A program made the position numbers and the translations under genes. A DNA stretch of 7,485 nt from Bacteroidota bacterium. GTDB lineage: Bacteria > Bacteroidota > Bacteroidia > Chitinophagales > Saprospiraceae. The first letter of the stretch is position 1. Every line of letters begins with the position of its first letter. The notes under the pieces were generated by a model. That model was not told the origin of the DNA. It saw only the letters and a list, made by a program, of their open reading frames with translations, and did not search any database. Shown here piece by piece: positions 1-7,300 of the stretch. The DNA lies in assembly GCA_029573365.1 (NCBI GenBank), contig JAKQGD010000130.1, positions 1 through 7,485 on the forward strand, written 5' to 3'.

Positions 1-76
1 TCTATTCACTTTAGGCACCTTTAGAGCTATCATCATAAGAGCCGTCGACACCAAACACCACAAAACCATAATACTA
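1..76. repeat. Direct repeat copy 1 (~75 bp, intergenic)
   Basis: This stretch aligns with 179-253. Both copies begin TCTATTCACTT, share CACCTTTAGAGCTAT and ATCATA, and end around ACCATAATA. They differ by scattered substitutions, a 3-nt indel (near 38-43) and a 1-nt indel (near 55). Because the copies are offset by 178 bp, which is not a multiple of 3, the matching segments fall in different reading frames, and the 1-nt indel breaks any shared frame. This argues for a non-coding repeat rather than duplicated coding sequence. The copy touches base 1, so its true left edge and any further copies are out of view. The family was not recognised. Confidence 0.8.
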
Positions 77-104
77 AATATTCTGAAATGACAATGTTAA
101 TGGG

Positions 105-124
105 CAGCCAAATTCATTTGGCTG
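105..124. repeat. Perfect 9-bp inverted repeat between the two direct repeats
   Basis: CAGCCAAAT and ATTTGGCTG are exact reverse complements separated by TC, so RNA from either strand could fold into a tight hairpin with a small loop. No T-tract follows on either strand, so it does not look like an ordinary intrinsic terminator. It lies in the ~100-bp spacer between the direct repeat copies and is probably part of the same repeated element. Confidence 0.7.
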
Positions 125-178
125 AATCCCTATAAGTGCCGCTCCTCCGAATCTCTTAAATAGAGTATAGCTTAAATT

Positions 179-253
179 TCTATTCACTTAAAGCACCTTT
201 AGAGCTATGATCATAGTCGTCAGTACCAAAACACTACATGACCATAATATTAT
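179..253. repeat. Direct repeat copy 2 (~75 bp, intergenic)
   Basis: Second copy of the repeat seen at 1-76, starting TCTATTCACTTAAAG and ending around ACCATAATATTA. It contains a perfect 12-bp palindrome, CTATGATCATAG (205-216), which in copy 1 is degenerate (CTATCATCATAA). Similarity stops near 255; bases 255-384 do not resemble the spacer after copy 1, so this appears to be the last unit on the right. Confidence 0.8.
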
Positions 254-268
254 TAACAGCAATCTCAT
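188..268 (-). CDS. Possible 26-residue hydrophobic peptide (speculative)
   Basis: The minus strand reads ATG (268-266) to TAA (190-188) as a 26-residue peptide that begins MRLLLIILW and continues with a mostly aliphatic sequence ending IIALKVL. It could in principle be a single-pass membrane peptide. No Shine-Dalgarno sequence precedes it. The reading frame runs through repeat copy 2. In copy 1 the equivalent frame is disrupted by the 1-nt indel, although a different hydrophobic reading (start at 69, MVLWCLVSTALMMIALKV) runs off the window start. AT-rich DNA yields such short hydrophobic frames by chance, so this is probably not a gene. Confidence 0.12.
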   Translation of the reverse strand: MRLLLIILWSCSVLVLTTMIIALKVL

Positions 269-441
269 TATCACAAATTTTTGGTAATAATTTTATGATT
301 GTTTAGAAGTAATTTTACAAAAGTAATTTGTGGCATATTTAGGGGATTTTATTTTTAATTAATTGAGAGCAATTTTTTATTTTTATGGCTTCAGGCCACG
401 ACATTTATAATTTAATTTTTTGCAAAATAAACATACACTTT
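254..441. other. AT-rich region upstream of the aldo/keto reductase
   Basis: No gene or RNA is visible here. The stretch is very AT-rich and presumably holds the reductase promoter. The best candidate is TTG at 299-301 followed 22 nt later by TAATTTG (324-330), one base short of the Bacteroidota -7 consensus TAnnTTTG, so it is weak. An in-frame ATG at 385 would extend the reductase by 19 residues, but those residues (MASGHDIYNLIF...) do not resemble an aldo/keto reductase N-terminus. Bases 385-441 are therefore treated as leader. Confidence 0.4.
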
Positions 442-1383
442 ATGAAGTATAAAAAATACACAAATAACTCGGTAAATGTCTCAGAAATTGGCCTGGGTGC
501 ATGGCAATTGGGACACAACTCGGGATGGAAAAATATGACTGAAAAAGAAGCCATTGATCTTGTTTATAAATCACTGGATTATGGAATCAACTTTTTTGAT
601 ACTGCTCCTAATTATGGCCACGGTACCGGCGAAGAGCGACTGGGCAAGGCTCTTAAAAATATGGACCGCAGCAAAATTGTAATCAATACTAAATTTGGCC
701 ATACACACACAGGTAAATTAAACTTCAGCTCGGATTATATAAAGGAATCTTTGGAAGAAAGTTTACGAAGACTTCAGACCGACTATGTTGATTCGCTCAT
801 TATTCACAATCCGCCTTCTGCTTATTTTGACGGAAATAAAAATGACCATTACATGATCCTTGAAAAACTGGTGGAAGAAGGGAAAATAAAAGCGTATGGT
901 GCTTCTCTGGATACCTACGAAGATATGAAGCTGTTAATGGACACAACGCATGCCAGGGTTATGGAAGTGTTTTTTAACATTCTTCATCAGGATACTCTGC
1001 GGGGATTTGAAAAAGCAAAAAGCAACGATGTGGCCATCATTGTTAAAATTCCCCTTGATTCCGGTTGGCTCTTCGGCAAGTACGATGCAGAAAGCAGATT
1101 TACAGATGTGAGGAGCCGATGGTCAAAAGAAGACATTGTCACCAGGGCTGATTTAGTAAATAAAGTCAGGTCTGTTATCGGAACAGAAAAAAACTTATCC
1201 CAAACCGCCATTGCATTTTGTCTGGCTTATGATGCAGTGTCTACCGTTATTCCTGGCAATACCACGGCAGGGCAGCTTGCAGACAATGTAAAAAGTGCTG
1301 ATATTTCTCTATCCAAAAATCTGATAGAAAAGCTGGAAAATTTTTACGAAACCGAAGTTAAAATGCTGAACCTTCCATGGTGA
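442..1383 (+). CDS. Aldo/keto reductase family oxidoreductase
   Basis: A 313-residue cytoplasmic NAD(P)H-dependent oxidoreductase of the aldo/keto reductase superfamily, predicted to reduce a carbonyl to an alcohol on a small aldehyde, ketone or sugar-like substrate that the sequence does not reveal. The fold begins at once with VNVSEIGLGAWQLG (residues 11-24). The catalytic tetrad is complete: Asp53 and Tyr58 in FFDTAPNYG, Lys84 in INTKFG, and His122 in LIIHNP. The C-terminal cofactor-phosphate region is seen as VIPGNTTAGQLADNV (269-283). Length is normal for single-domain members. The ATG at 442 is preferred over the in-frame ATG at 385 because family similarity starts there; neither has a Shine-Dalgarno sequence. 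It lies 151 bp upstream of rimO in the same direction. The gap has no clear terminator, so co-transcription is possible but unproven. The coding sequence is visibly more AT-rich than rimO. Confidence 0.9.
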   Translation: MKYKKYTNNSVNVSEIGLGAWQLGHNSGWKNMTEKEAIDLVYKSLDYGINFFDTAPNYGHGTGEERLGKALKNMDRSKIVINTKFGHTHTGKLNFSSDYIKESLEESLRRLQTDYVDSLIIHNPPSAYFDGNKNDHYMILEKLVEEGKIKAYGASLDTYEDMKLLMDTTHARVMEVFFNILHQDTLRGFEKAKSNDVAIIVKIPLDSGWLFGKYDAESRFTDVRSRWSKEDIVTRADLVNKVRSVIGTEKNLSQTAIAFCLAYDAVSTVIPGNTTAGQLADNVKSADISLSKNLIEKLENFYETEVKMLNLPW

Positions 1384-1534
1384 CAAACAAAGAAAGGAAA
1401 CTTGAAAGAAATACGTAAAACGTAAACTAACCTGTCCGTTACCATGACCAAAAAAGACACTTAGGTTGGTATAAACTCAGACTGCCCGGATTTTTTACAA
1501 AGGATTGATTAATTTTGCGGCCTTAACGGCAAAA
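1384..1534. other. Intergenic region between aldo/keto reductase and rimO
   Basis: The 151-bp gap has no gene. It contains a small inverted repeat TACGT-AAA-ACGTA (1412-1424) and a longer imperfect stem pairing CTAACCT (1427-1433) with AGGTTGG (1463-1469). Neither is followed directly by a T-run, so neither is a convincing terminator. TAGGTTGG (1462-1469) is one mismatch from the TAnnTTTG promoter element but lacks a partner at the expected distance. AAAGGA (1499-1504) abuts the TTG at 1505 and is too far from the ATG at 1535 to serve it. Confidence 0.4.
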
Positions 1535-2845
1535 ATGAAGACCCGCACAATTAAAAAAGACAAGGTCAATGTGATTACCCTGGGATGTTCCAAAAATCTG
1601 GTGGATTCTGAAAACATCATTACCCAGCTCAGAGCCAATGATTACAATGTGGTACACGACAGCAATGACTTTGCAAATATAATCATCGTCAACACCTGCG
1701 GCTTTATAGACCTTGCCAAGGAAGAATCGGTCAATACAATCGTAGAGTATGCCGATATAAAATCAAGGGGCGGTATAGACAAGTTATACGTAACCGGTTG
1801 CCTTTCTCAGAGATACAAAGATTCGCTGGAAGAGGAAATACCCGAGGTGGATGCATTTTTTGGTACTCTGGAATTGCCGGCCCTCCTTGCCAAGCTCAAT
1901 GCAGATTACAGGCAGGAGCTCATAGGCGAAAGAGTACTCACCACACCTTCTCATTATGCATACCTGAAGATCTCTGAAGGCTGTAACCGCACATGCTCCT
2001 TTTGTGCCATTCCCCTGATGCGTGGCAAACACATATCCAAATCTATAGAAAGCCTGGTGACAGAAGCAAAACACCTTGCATCCATTGGAGTCAAAGAGTT
2101 GATACTAATCGCTCAGGAACTGACGTATTACGGACTGGACTTGTATAAAAAGCGTGCTTTGCCGGAATTGCTGGATGCCCTTTGTGCGGTTGATGGCATA
2201 GAATGGATACGGCTTCATTATGCATATCCCAGCAAGTTTCCCGTAGAAATTTTCGATACCATGGCCAGGCAGCCCAAGATATGCAAATACCTGGATATCC
2301 CCTTGCAACACGCTTCAGACACTGTTCTGGAGAGGATGCGGAGGCAGACCACTAGGCAGGAGCAGGCTGATCTGATCAGATACGCCAGAACAGTGGTGCC
2401 TGACATCGCCATCAGAACGACTTTCCTTGTAGGCTTTCCGGGTGAGACCGAGGAAGAGTTTAGTGAACTGTGTGATTTTATCGAAGAAATGAAATTTGAC
2501 AGGGTAGGGGTGTTTCAGTATTCCCACGAAGAAGATACTTCAGGCTACCTGATGGACGATGACGTATCTCCTGAAACTAAGGCAGAAAGGGCCGGCAGAG
2601 TCATGGAATTACAACAGGATATATCGCTGGAGCATAACGAGAACATGGTAGGCAAGACGTATAAGGTGTTGTTTGACCGCAAGGAAGGAGGTTTCTTTGT
2701 AGGCAGAACTGAATACGACTCGCCGGAGGTGGACAATGAGGTTTTGGTAGATGCCGCTGCTGACTATGTAAGACTCGGTGACTTTGCCATGGTGACCATC
2801 ACGGAGGCCGGCGAATATGATCTGCAGGGTAAGGTAGTCAGCTGA
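1535..2845 (+). CDS. rimO: Ribosomal protein S12 methylthiotransferase RimO
   Basis: RimO, a 436-residue cytoplasmic radical-SAM enzyme, adds a methylthio group to the beta-carbon of a conserved aspartate (Asp88/89) of ribosomal protein S12. Three parts are visible. The N-terminal UPF0004 domain (about 9-125) has three cluster cysteines, Cys18 in TLGCSKNLVDSE, Cys55 in NTCGFI and Cys89 in VTGCL. The radical-SAM core (about 136-365) has Cys150/154/157 in EGCNRTCSFCAIP, then IPLQHASD and GFPGETEEEF. A C-terminal TRAM domain (about 371-436) binds the substrate. CNRTCSFCAIPLMRG is the RimO form; MiaB differs here. The ATG at 1535 is chosen because KTRTIKKDKVNVITLGCSKN matches the usual start. A TTG at 1505 would add ten residues (MINFAALTAK) with no family support. 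The gene ends in tandem stops TGA-TAA, 7 bp from the stop of the convergent methyltransferase gene. Confidence 0.97.
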   Translation: MKTRTIKKDKVNVITLGCSKNLVDSENIITQLRANDYNVVHDSNDFANIIIVNTCGFIDLAKEESVNTIVEYADIKSRGGIDKLYVTGCLSQRYKDSLEEEIPEVDAFFGTLELPALLAKLNADYRQELIGERVLTTPSHYAYLKISEGCNRTCSFCAIPLMRGKHISKSIESLVTEAKHLASIGVKELILIAQELTYYGLDLYKKRALPELLDALCAVDGIEWIRLHYAYPSKFPVEIFDTMARQPKICKYLDIPLQHASDTVLERMRRQTTRQEQADLIRYARTVVPDIAIRTTFLVGFPGETEEEFSELCDFIEEMKFDRVGVFQYSHEEDTSGYLMDDDVSPETKAERAGRVMELQQDISLEHNENMVGKTYKVLFDRKEGGFFVGRTEYDSPEVDNEVLVDAAADYVRLGDFAMVTITEAGEYDLQGKVVS

Positions 2846-2852
2846 TAAACGT

Positions 2853-4037
2853 CTATTCTACAAAAAGCACAAGCCCTTTAAGGTAGTGTCCCTCAGGGTG
2901 GAAAAGATTGACCGGGTGGTCAGGCCCCTGGCTGAGAGATCTCACAACACGGACAGCCCTTCCTGACTCTATTCCCGCAGCGATGATGGTGTCGTAAAAC
3001 AATTGTGTACCCACGACCTGTGAACACGAAAAGGTAAACAGTAAACCGCCGGATTTAACTTTTTTTAGTGCTAGGACATTCAGTCTTTTATAGGCCTGAA
3101 CAGCATTATGCCTTTTGTGAAGGCTTTTGGCGAAAGCCGGAGGGTCCACTACCACAATGTCATACAACTCAGTGTCTGCATCTCCAAGATAATGGAGTAC
3201 ATTGGCACAAACCGATTTGTGTTTGCCATTGTAAGTGTTGAGACTAAGATTCTCTTCAAGCAGCGTCATAGCCTGCTGTGATATGTCTACAGATTCTACA
3301 TAGGTGGCACCTGCTTTCAGAGCATATAGTGAGAAACCTCCGGTATAACAAAAACAATTAAGCACGGTCTTTCCATTGGCGAAAGCCGACAAAAGGTGTC
3401 TGTTCTCCCTTTGGTCCAGGAAAAAGCCTGTTTTTTGTCCCGTGACTACATTGATGCGGAAGGTCACTCCGTTTTCGGTCATGAGGGTTTCTTCCTTTTT
3501 GCCGTAGAGGAAGCTGTCGTCGGCAACTTTACCCGGATTTTCCGGGAGGGTGTCCCTGCTGCGTAGATATATAGTATTAAGAGAGCCGCCCAACACCTTC
3601 TTGAGTCCGTCGCTGATATCTCCGGATGATTTGTACATTCCGGCTGAGTGACACTGTATCACAGCGATATCGTTGTATACATCTATCACCAGTCCCGGCA
3701 GTCCGTCGCCTTCGCCATGGATTAGCCTGTAGGCATCGGTATCTGAGCAAGGCAATCCCATGGCCCGGCGATAGCCAGCGGCGGAGCCTAAGGATGTGGT
3801 CCAGAAATCAGAGTCAATGGCACAGCGATTAAAAGTCAGAATCCTGACAGCTATAGAAGTGCCGCTTTGCCAGTGTCCTGTAGCCAGGTAGTCGCCTTCG
3901 GCAGACAAAACCTCGACAATGTCGCCATTGCTCACACCCCGGGCCGTTTTATGGATGGCTCCCGAGAAAATCCAGGGATGCTTGCGGAAAACGGAGACAT
4001 CTTTTCCCTTCTTTAAGATGATCTGAGGGTAAACCAT
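2853..4037 (-). CDS. Class I SAM-dependent rRNA methyltransferase, RlmI/RlmO family (23S rRNA m5C)
   Basis: A 394-residue cytoplasmic enzyme of the COG1092 family (RlmI in E. coli, RlmO in Thermus), which makes 5-methylcytosine in 23S rRNA. An N-terminal PUA-like RNA-binding domain (about 1-75) opens with ILKKGKDVSVFRKHPWIFSGAI. A central linker domain follows, then the Rossmann methyltransferase domain from about residue 199 (TGQKTGFFLDQRENR). SAM motif I is NCFCYTGGFSLYA (227-239), motif IV is VVDPPAFAKS (DPP at 298-300), and motif VI is FTFSCSQ with the presumed catalytic Cys338. The C-terminus DHPVNLFHPEGHYLKGL is typical. The ATG at 4037 is preferred; an in-frame ATG at 4067 adds MVYFYPKIST, which the family lacks, and neither start has a Shine-Dalgarno sequence. 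The exact target cytosine cannot be told from sequence, so no symbol is given. The gene is convergent with rimO and divergent from the large surface-protein gene. Confidence 0.93.
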   Translation of the reverse strand: MVYPQIILKKGKDVSVFRKHPWIFSGAIHKTARGVSNGDIVEVLSAEGDYLATGHWQSGTSIAVRILTFNRCAIDSDFWTTSLGSAAGYRRAMGLPCSDTDAYRLIHGEGDGLPGLVIDVYNDIAVIQCHSAGMYKSSGDISDGLKKVLGGSLNTIYLRSRDTLPENPGKVADDSFLYGKKEETLMTENGVTFRINVVTGQKTGFFLDQRENRHLLSAFANGKTVLNCFCYTGGFSLYALKAGATYVESVDISQQAMTLLEENLSLNTYNGKHKSVCANVLHYLGDADTELYDIVVVDPPAFAKSLHKRHNAVQAYKRLNVLALKKVKSGGLLFTFSCSQVVGTQLFYDTIIAAGIESGRAVRVVRSLSQGPDHPVNLFHPEGHYLKGLVLFVE

Positions 4038-4161
4038 TGTACTGATTTTGGGGTAAAAGTAAACCATTTGTGGGCAATGCCCAAATCCATAGCAGATAAC
4101 ATATAATATTTTTTTTTAATTTTTTATTAAAAAACCGATACAACATATTACAACTAATTTA
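4038..4161. other. Divergent intergenic region with A/T homopolymer tracts
   Basis: This region separates the divergently transcribed methyltransferase and surface-protein genes. It is dominated by a 9-T run (4109-4117), a 6-T run (4120-4125) and an A-run (4129-4134), together resembling UP-element or intrinsically curved DNA. It sits just upstream of the TATATTTG element. No clear TAnnTTTG element was found on the minus strand for the methyltransferase gene. No gene was seen. Confidence 0.5.
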
Positions 4162-4169
4162 TATATTTG
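4162..4169 (+). promoter_or_regulatory. Putative Bacteroidota -7 promoter element TATATTTG
   Basis: TATATTTG is an exact match to TAnnTTTG, the -7 element recognised by the Bacteroidota primary sigma factor. It lies downstream of A/T tracts and in the right orientation for the large gene at 4365. A start site several bases downstream would give a leader of about 190 nt. No good TTTG -33 element is seen 19-21 bp upstream, which lowers confidence. Confidence 0.5.
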
Positions 4170-4233
4170 CTCCATCGTTTGGCCTGCACTATTTAAAAAG
4201 GTGTTTGCCGGGCGTATTCCCACATAAAACAGT

Positions 4234-4252
4234 AAAGGCTTTGTAAGTCTTT
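4234..4252 (+). promoter_or_regulatory. Leader hairpin 1
   Basis: AAAGGCTT (4234-4241) pairs with AAGTCTTT (4245-4252) across a TGT loop: eight pairs including one G-U wobble. The 3' arm ends in a run of five T (4250-4254), so the shape resembles a weak intrinsic terminator or attenuator inside the leader of the large surface-protein gene. The stem is AT-rich and its stability is doubtful. Confidence 0.35.
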
Positions 4253-4253
4253 T

Positions 4254-4277
4254 TATTGCCAGTTCGGTAACGCAATA
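4254..4277 (+). promoter_or_regulatory. Leader hairpin 2
   Basis: TATTGC (4254-4259) pairs exactly with GCAATA (4272-4277). Inside it, after a CA bulge, GTT (4262-4264) pairs with AAC (4269-4271) around a CGGT loop. This gives a nine-pair bulged hairpin directly after hairpin 1. Two adjacent hairpins suggest a structured 5' leader, but no known riboswitch class is recognised. Confidence 0.35.
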
Positions 4278-4312
4278 GATTGATTTACATTATTTTAATT
4301 CAGACCAAGTAC

Positions 4313-4351
4313 ATGTGTTGTGCCTGGTTGTCTGTATTTATTATTTTATAA
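4313..4351 (+). CDS. Possible 12-residue upstream ORF in the leader (speculative)
   Basis: ATG at 4313 opens a 12-codon frame, MCCAWLSVFIIL, ending at TAA 4349-4351, 13 nt before the start of the large gene and in a different frame from it. Only a weak AAG precedes it. It could be a leader peptide coupled to translation of the downstream gene, but short frames like this arise easily by chance. Confidence 0.12.
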   Translation: MCCAWLSVFIIL

Positions 4352-4353
4352 CT

Positions 4354-4357
4354 AAGG
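4354..4357 (+). promoter_or_regulatory. Weak Shine-Dalgarno for the large surface-protein gene
   Basis: AAGG ends 7 nt before the ATG at 4365, a suitable distance. It is the only gene in the window with an appropriately placed Shine-Dalgarno-like sequence, and it supports that start. Confidence 0.4.
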
Positions 4358-4364
4358 TCAAGAA

Positions 4365-7300
4365 ATGAAAAACAGTATTCAACACCCGTGTGTGACAAGG
4401 GCATTGTCCTATCTGCCAATGATAGTACTCCTCCTTGCTCTACTTTCCCCCCGGCAAGCCAATGCTCAGTGTGTGGCATCAAAAGGTACCATCGAAGGTT
4501 ACGTATTCAGAGATTCTGACAACAACGGTGTCAGGGGAGCAGCAGAATCCGGCCTAGAAGGTGTTATGGTTCAAGCACATGATGCTACAGGTGCTCAAGT
4601 AGGAACCGCTACCACAAACTCTTCAGGAAACTTCATTTTTACAGGTCTCAGCGACGGTACCATGGTAAGGCTGACCTACAGATATTCGTCAGATTTCTCA
4701 TCTTCGGTGATGGGTCAATCCAACGGATCTACTGTACAGTTTGTTCAGGTACCATCATGCGGCAGCGGCATCGGCTTACTGCAGGCATCTGACCTCTGTA
4801 ATGCTGATACGGAAATTATCACCACCTGTTTTGTTCAGGGTACAACGGCTGAGAGAACCCAGGAGCCTACCATTGTGGGTATTCCTTATGGATTCAACAG
4901 CACGACACCGGCCAGGAAATTTGCCATGCATGGCGAAACGGGTTCCATATGGGGACTTGCCTGGAAAAACAGTACCAGGGAAATATTTTCGGCAGCATTT
5001 GTAAAGCAAAATACCGGACTCAAATACGGACACGATGCCATATTAAGGACTGTCTACAACGGTACCATGTACACTACCTCTTTGTTTGTCAGGCTTTCAG
5101 ATCTGGGGCAGGAGACAGGTACATTGACTATTTCAGACCCTAAAAACTGCAGCTATGGCTCACAGGTAGGTAAGACAGGTCTTGGTGGCATGGTGATATC
5201 GCCTGACGGCAAATATCTGTATGTTGTCAATATATATAATAATACGTTGGTAAGAGTAGCCACCTCTAATCCGGCTGCCGCTACTACTACCTCTTATAAA
5301 ATACCAGGTACGGGCTCATATGCTTTTGGTCTTAAATACTATGGAGATCACATCTATGTAGGCACCACCGTGCCCGGCGATGTTTCTTCTGTATACAAAT
5401 TTGACCCAACCACTGCCACATTTACGGACACTGGACTGGAAATAGAGGCGGGTGCACACTGGGATACTCAGTTTGTCGGCGGACCGCCAGCGTACTGGCT
5501 TACAGACATTGACTTCAGTGACAACGGTGATATGCTCATCTCACTGGCCGACAGGATAGGTCATACTTTTTGCAACAATACCACAAGCAGGCTCGACGAG
5601 CAGAAGGGTGATCTGGTAATTGCGTGGAAAAGCGGTAATGGCTGGCAGCTGGAAGACAAGACAGGTGGCAAGGAGTTTTTCAGCGATGATTTCTGGGTGC
5701 CAAACCCTGCCTATCATTCAGAAATAACCATAGGAAGTATATTTGCTCTTCCGGGTACGGGCAGTGTAGTAGCTACAGTGTTTGACCCTGAGTTAAATTC
5801 TTATTCAGGTGGTCTCCATAGATATAATACTGAAACCGGCAAGAAAGAAGGCTCAAAGGAACTATACACCAGGGAGACGGTAAATCTTTTTGGCAAAGCT
5901 TCAGGATTTGGAGATATCACAGCTATTTGCGGAGCTCCGGATATAGAAATAGGAAACCTTGTATGGATTGATTTCAATAAAAACGGATATCAGGACGCTG
6001 ATGAAAATGGTGTTGCCGGCATAGGTATCAACTTGTATAACGAGAGTTGTCAATTGATTGCATCCACAGTCACGGATTCCAAAGGAAATTACGTATTTAA
6101 TAAATCAAATGTGTCCGGTGGTATAACACAGGATACCAGATATTTTGTAGGTATAGATCCTGCAAATACAGACCCTGAGACAGGAGCCTTTTTGTTTTCG
6201 GGTACGTTTTATAGCTTGGCTCCACACAAGGAGGATCTTCTCAATATCAACAGCGACGCGGGTAGTCTTCTGCCTTGTAAGGATGGACTTATTGCTGTTC
6301 AGGTGAGAGAGACCTCACACAACTTCGACATAGGTTTAGCACCTTCCGGTGAATGCAGTATGAAAATATACAAACAGGTGCTCAATGAGAAAGCCGTTAC
6401 CAGGGAGGACATGATTATATTTGAAATCAGTGTAGTTAATACAGGACAGAGTATTTTGACTGACATAACCATAGAGGACAAAATGCCGGAAGGATATGAA
6501 TTTGTGCCGGAAGTGAACCAGAAATGGACAAATACCAACGGTACGCTATCCACAGTATTACAAGAAAGGCTGTTACCCGGCTCCAGGGCCGGTGTATTGC
6601 TTCATCTCAGATTTTCGAAAACAGCCAAGGTGATTAATTTTGTCAATGTGGCAAGGATTACCGGTGCACGCGATGGTTTTGGAAATTCTATTATTGACCT
6701 TAAAACTTGTCTTGGTCAGGCGGAAGACGGCTACGCTTCGGACCTTCCAGTTGTTTGCGACCTTGCATTGGTACATAAAGTGGATGTTGACAGGGTGTAT
6801 ACACCTGACAGTGAAGTGACGCTAACTACAACTGTCTGCAATCAGGGAAGCATAGATGCAGAAACATATCAGATTGTAAACTATATGAATCCTGAGTTTG
6901 ACTTTGACCCTCAGGACAATCCGGGATGGAATATTTCCCAGGACCTGAAGTATCTGACCTATGATGAGGGTAAAGCTCTTGAGCCTGGCACATGCAGGGA
7001 TTACAAGATTAAATTTACCATTCTCGAGGATGTGAATGTCTCAGAAATAGTCAATTATGCAGAAATTTCGCACGGTTCCTGCCAGGGAGTTGCAGGAGAT
7101 TTTGATTTTGACTCCAAACCCGACAGAATACCCAACAACGACAAGGGAGGCCAACCCAAAGGAGTGACCGATAATATGATGGACGACAATGGAACAAATG
7201 ACGAAGACGATCAGGATCCAGCGGTGGTCAGCCTTAATGAGATAGACCTGTCACTTGTAAAAACCGTAGCAAGCAGGCGTGCTGCTGCCGGCGATGTCAT

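Noticed and set aside
205..216. 12-bp palindrome CTATGATCATAG as an operator
   Set aside because: It lies within repeat copy 2, is not preserved in copy 1, and is far from any start codon.
1..270. CRISPR array
   Set aside because: Only two diverged copies of a ~75-bp unit with a ~100-bp spacer; the sizes and divergence do not fit CRISPR repeats.
318..325. Minus-strand TACTTTTG as a promoter reading into the repeats
   Set aside because: It matches TAnnTTTG, but such matches are expected by chance in AT-rich DNA and there is no -33 partner.
1412..1469. Inverted repeats between the aldo/keto reductase and rimO as terminators
   Set aside because: The 5-bp stem is tiny and the 7-bp stem has a 29-nt loop; neither is followed closely by a T-run.
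2845..2853. Search for an intrinsic terminator between rimO and the methyltransferase gene
   Set aside because: Only 7 bp separate the stop codons and neither strand shows a stem followed by a T-tract there.
4170..4364. tRNA or known riboswitch in the leader
   Set aside because: No cloverleaf, T-loop GTTCNANNC motif or recognised riboswitch core was found.
4485..5068. GGTACCAT occurs four times (4485, 4656, 4748, 5061) in the large gene
   Set aside because: The copies are irregularly spaced, in different local contexts, and fit Gly-Thr/Val-Pro type codon pairs in coding sequence; probably composition, not a repeat element.
4776..5143. Short open frames on both strands within the large gene
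   Set aside because: They overlap a continuous frame with clear signal peptide and domain motifs and show no family features of their own.
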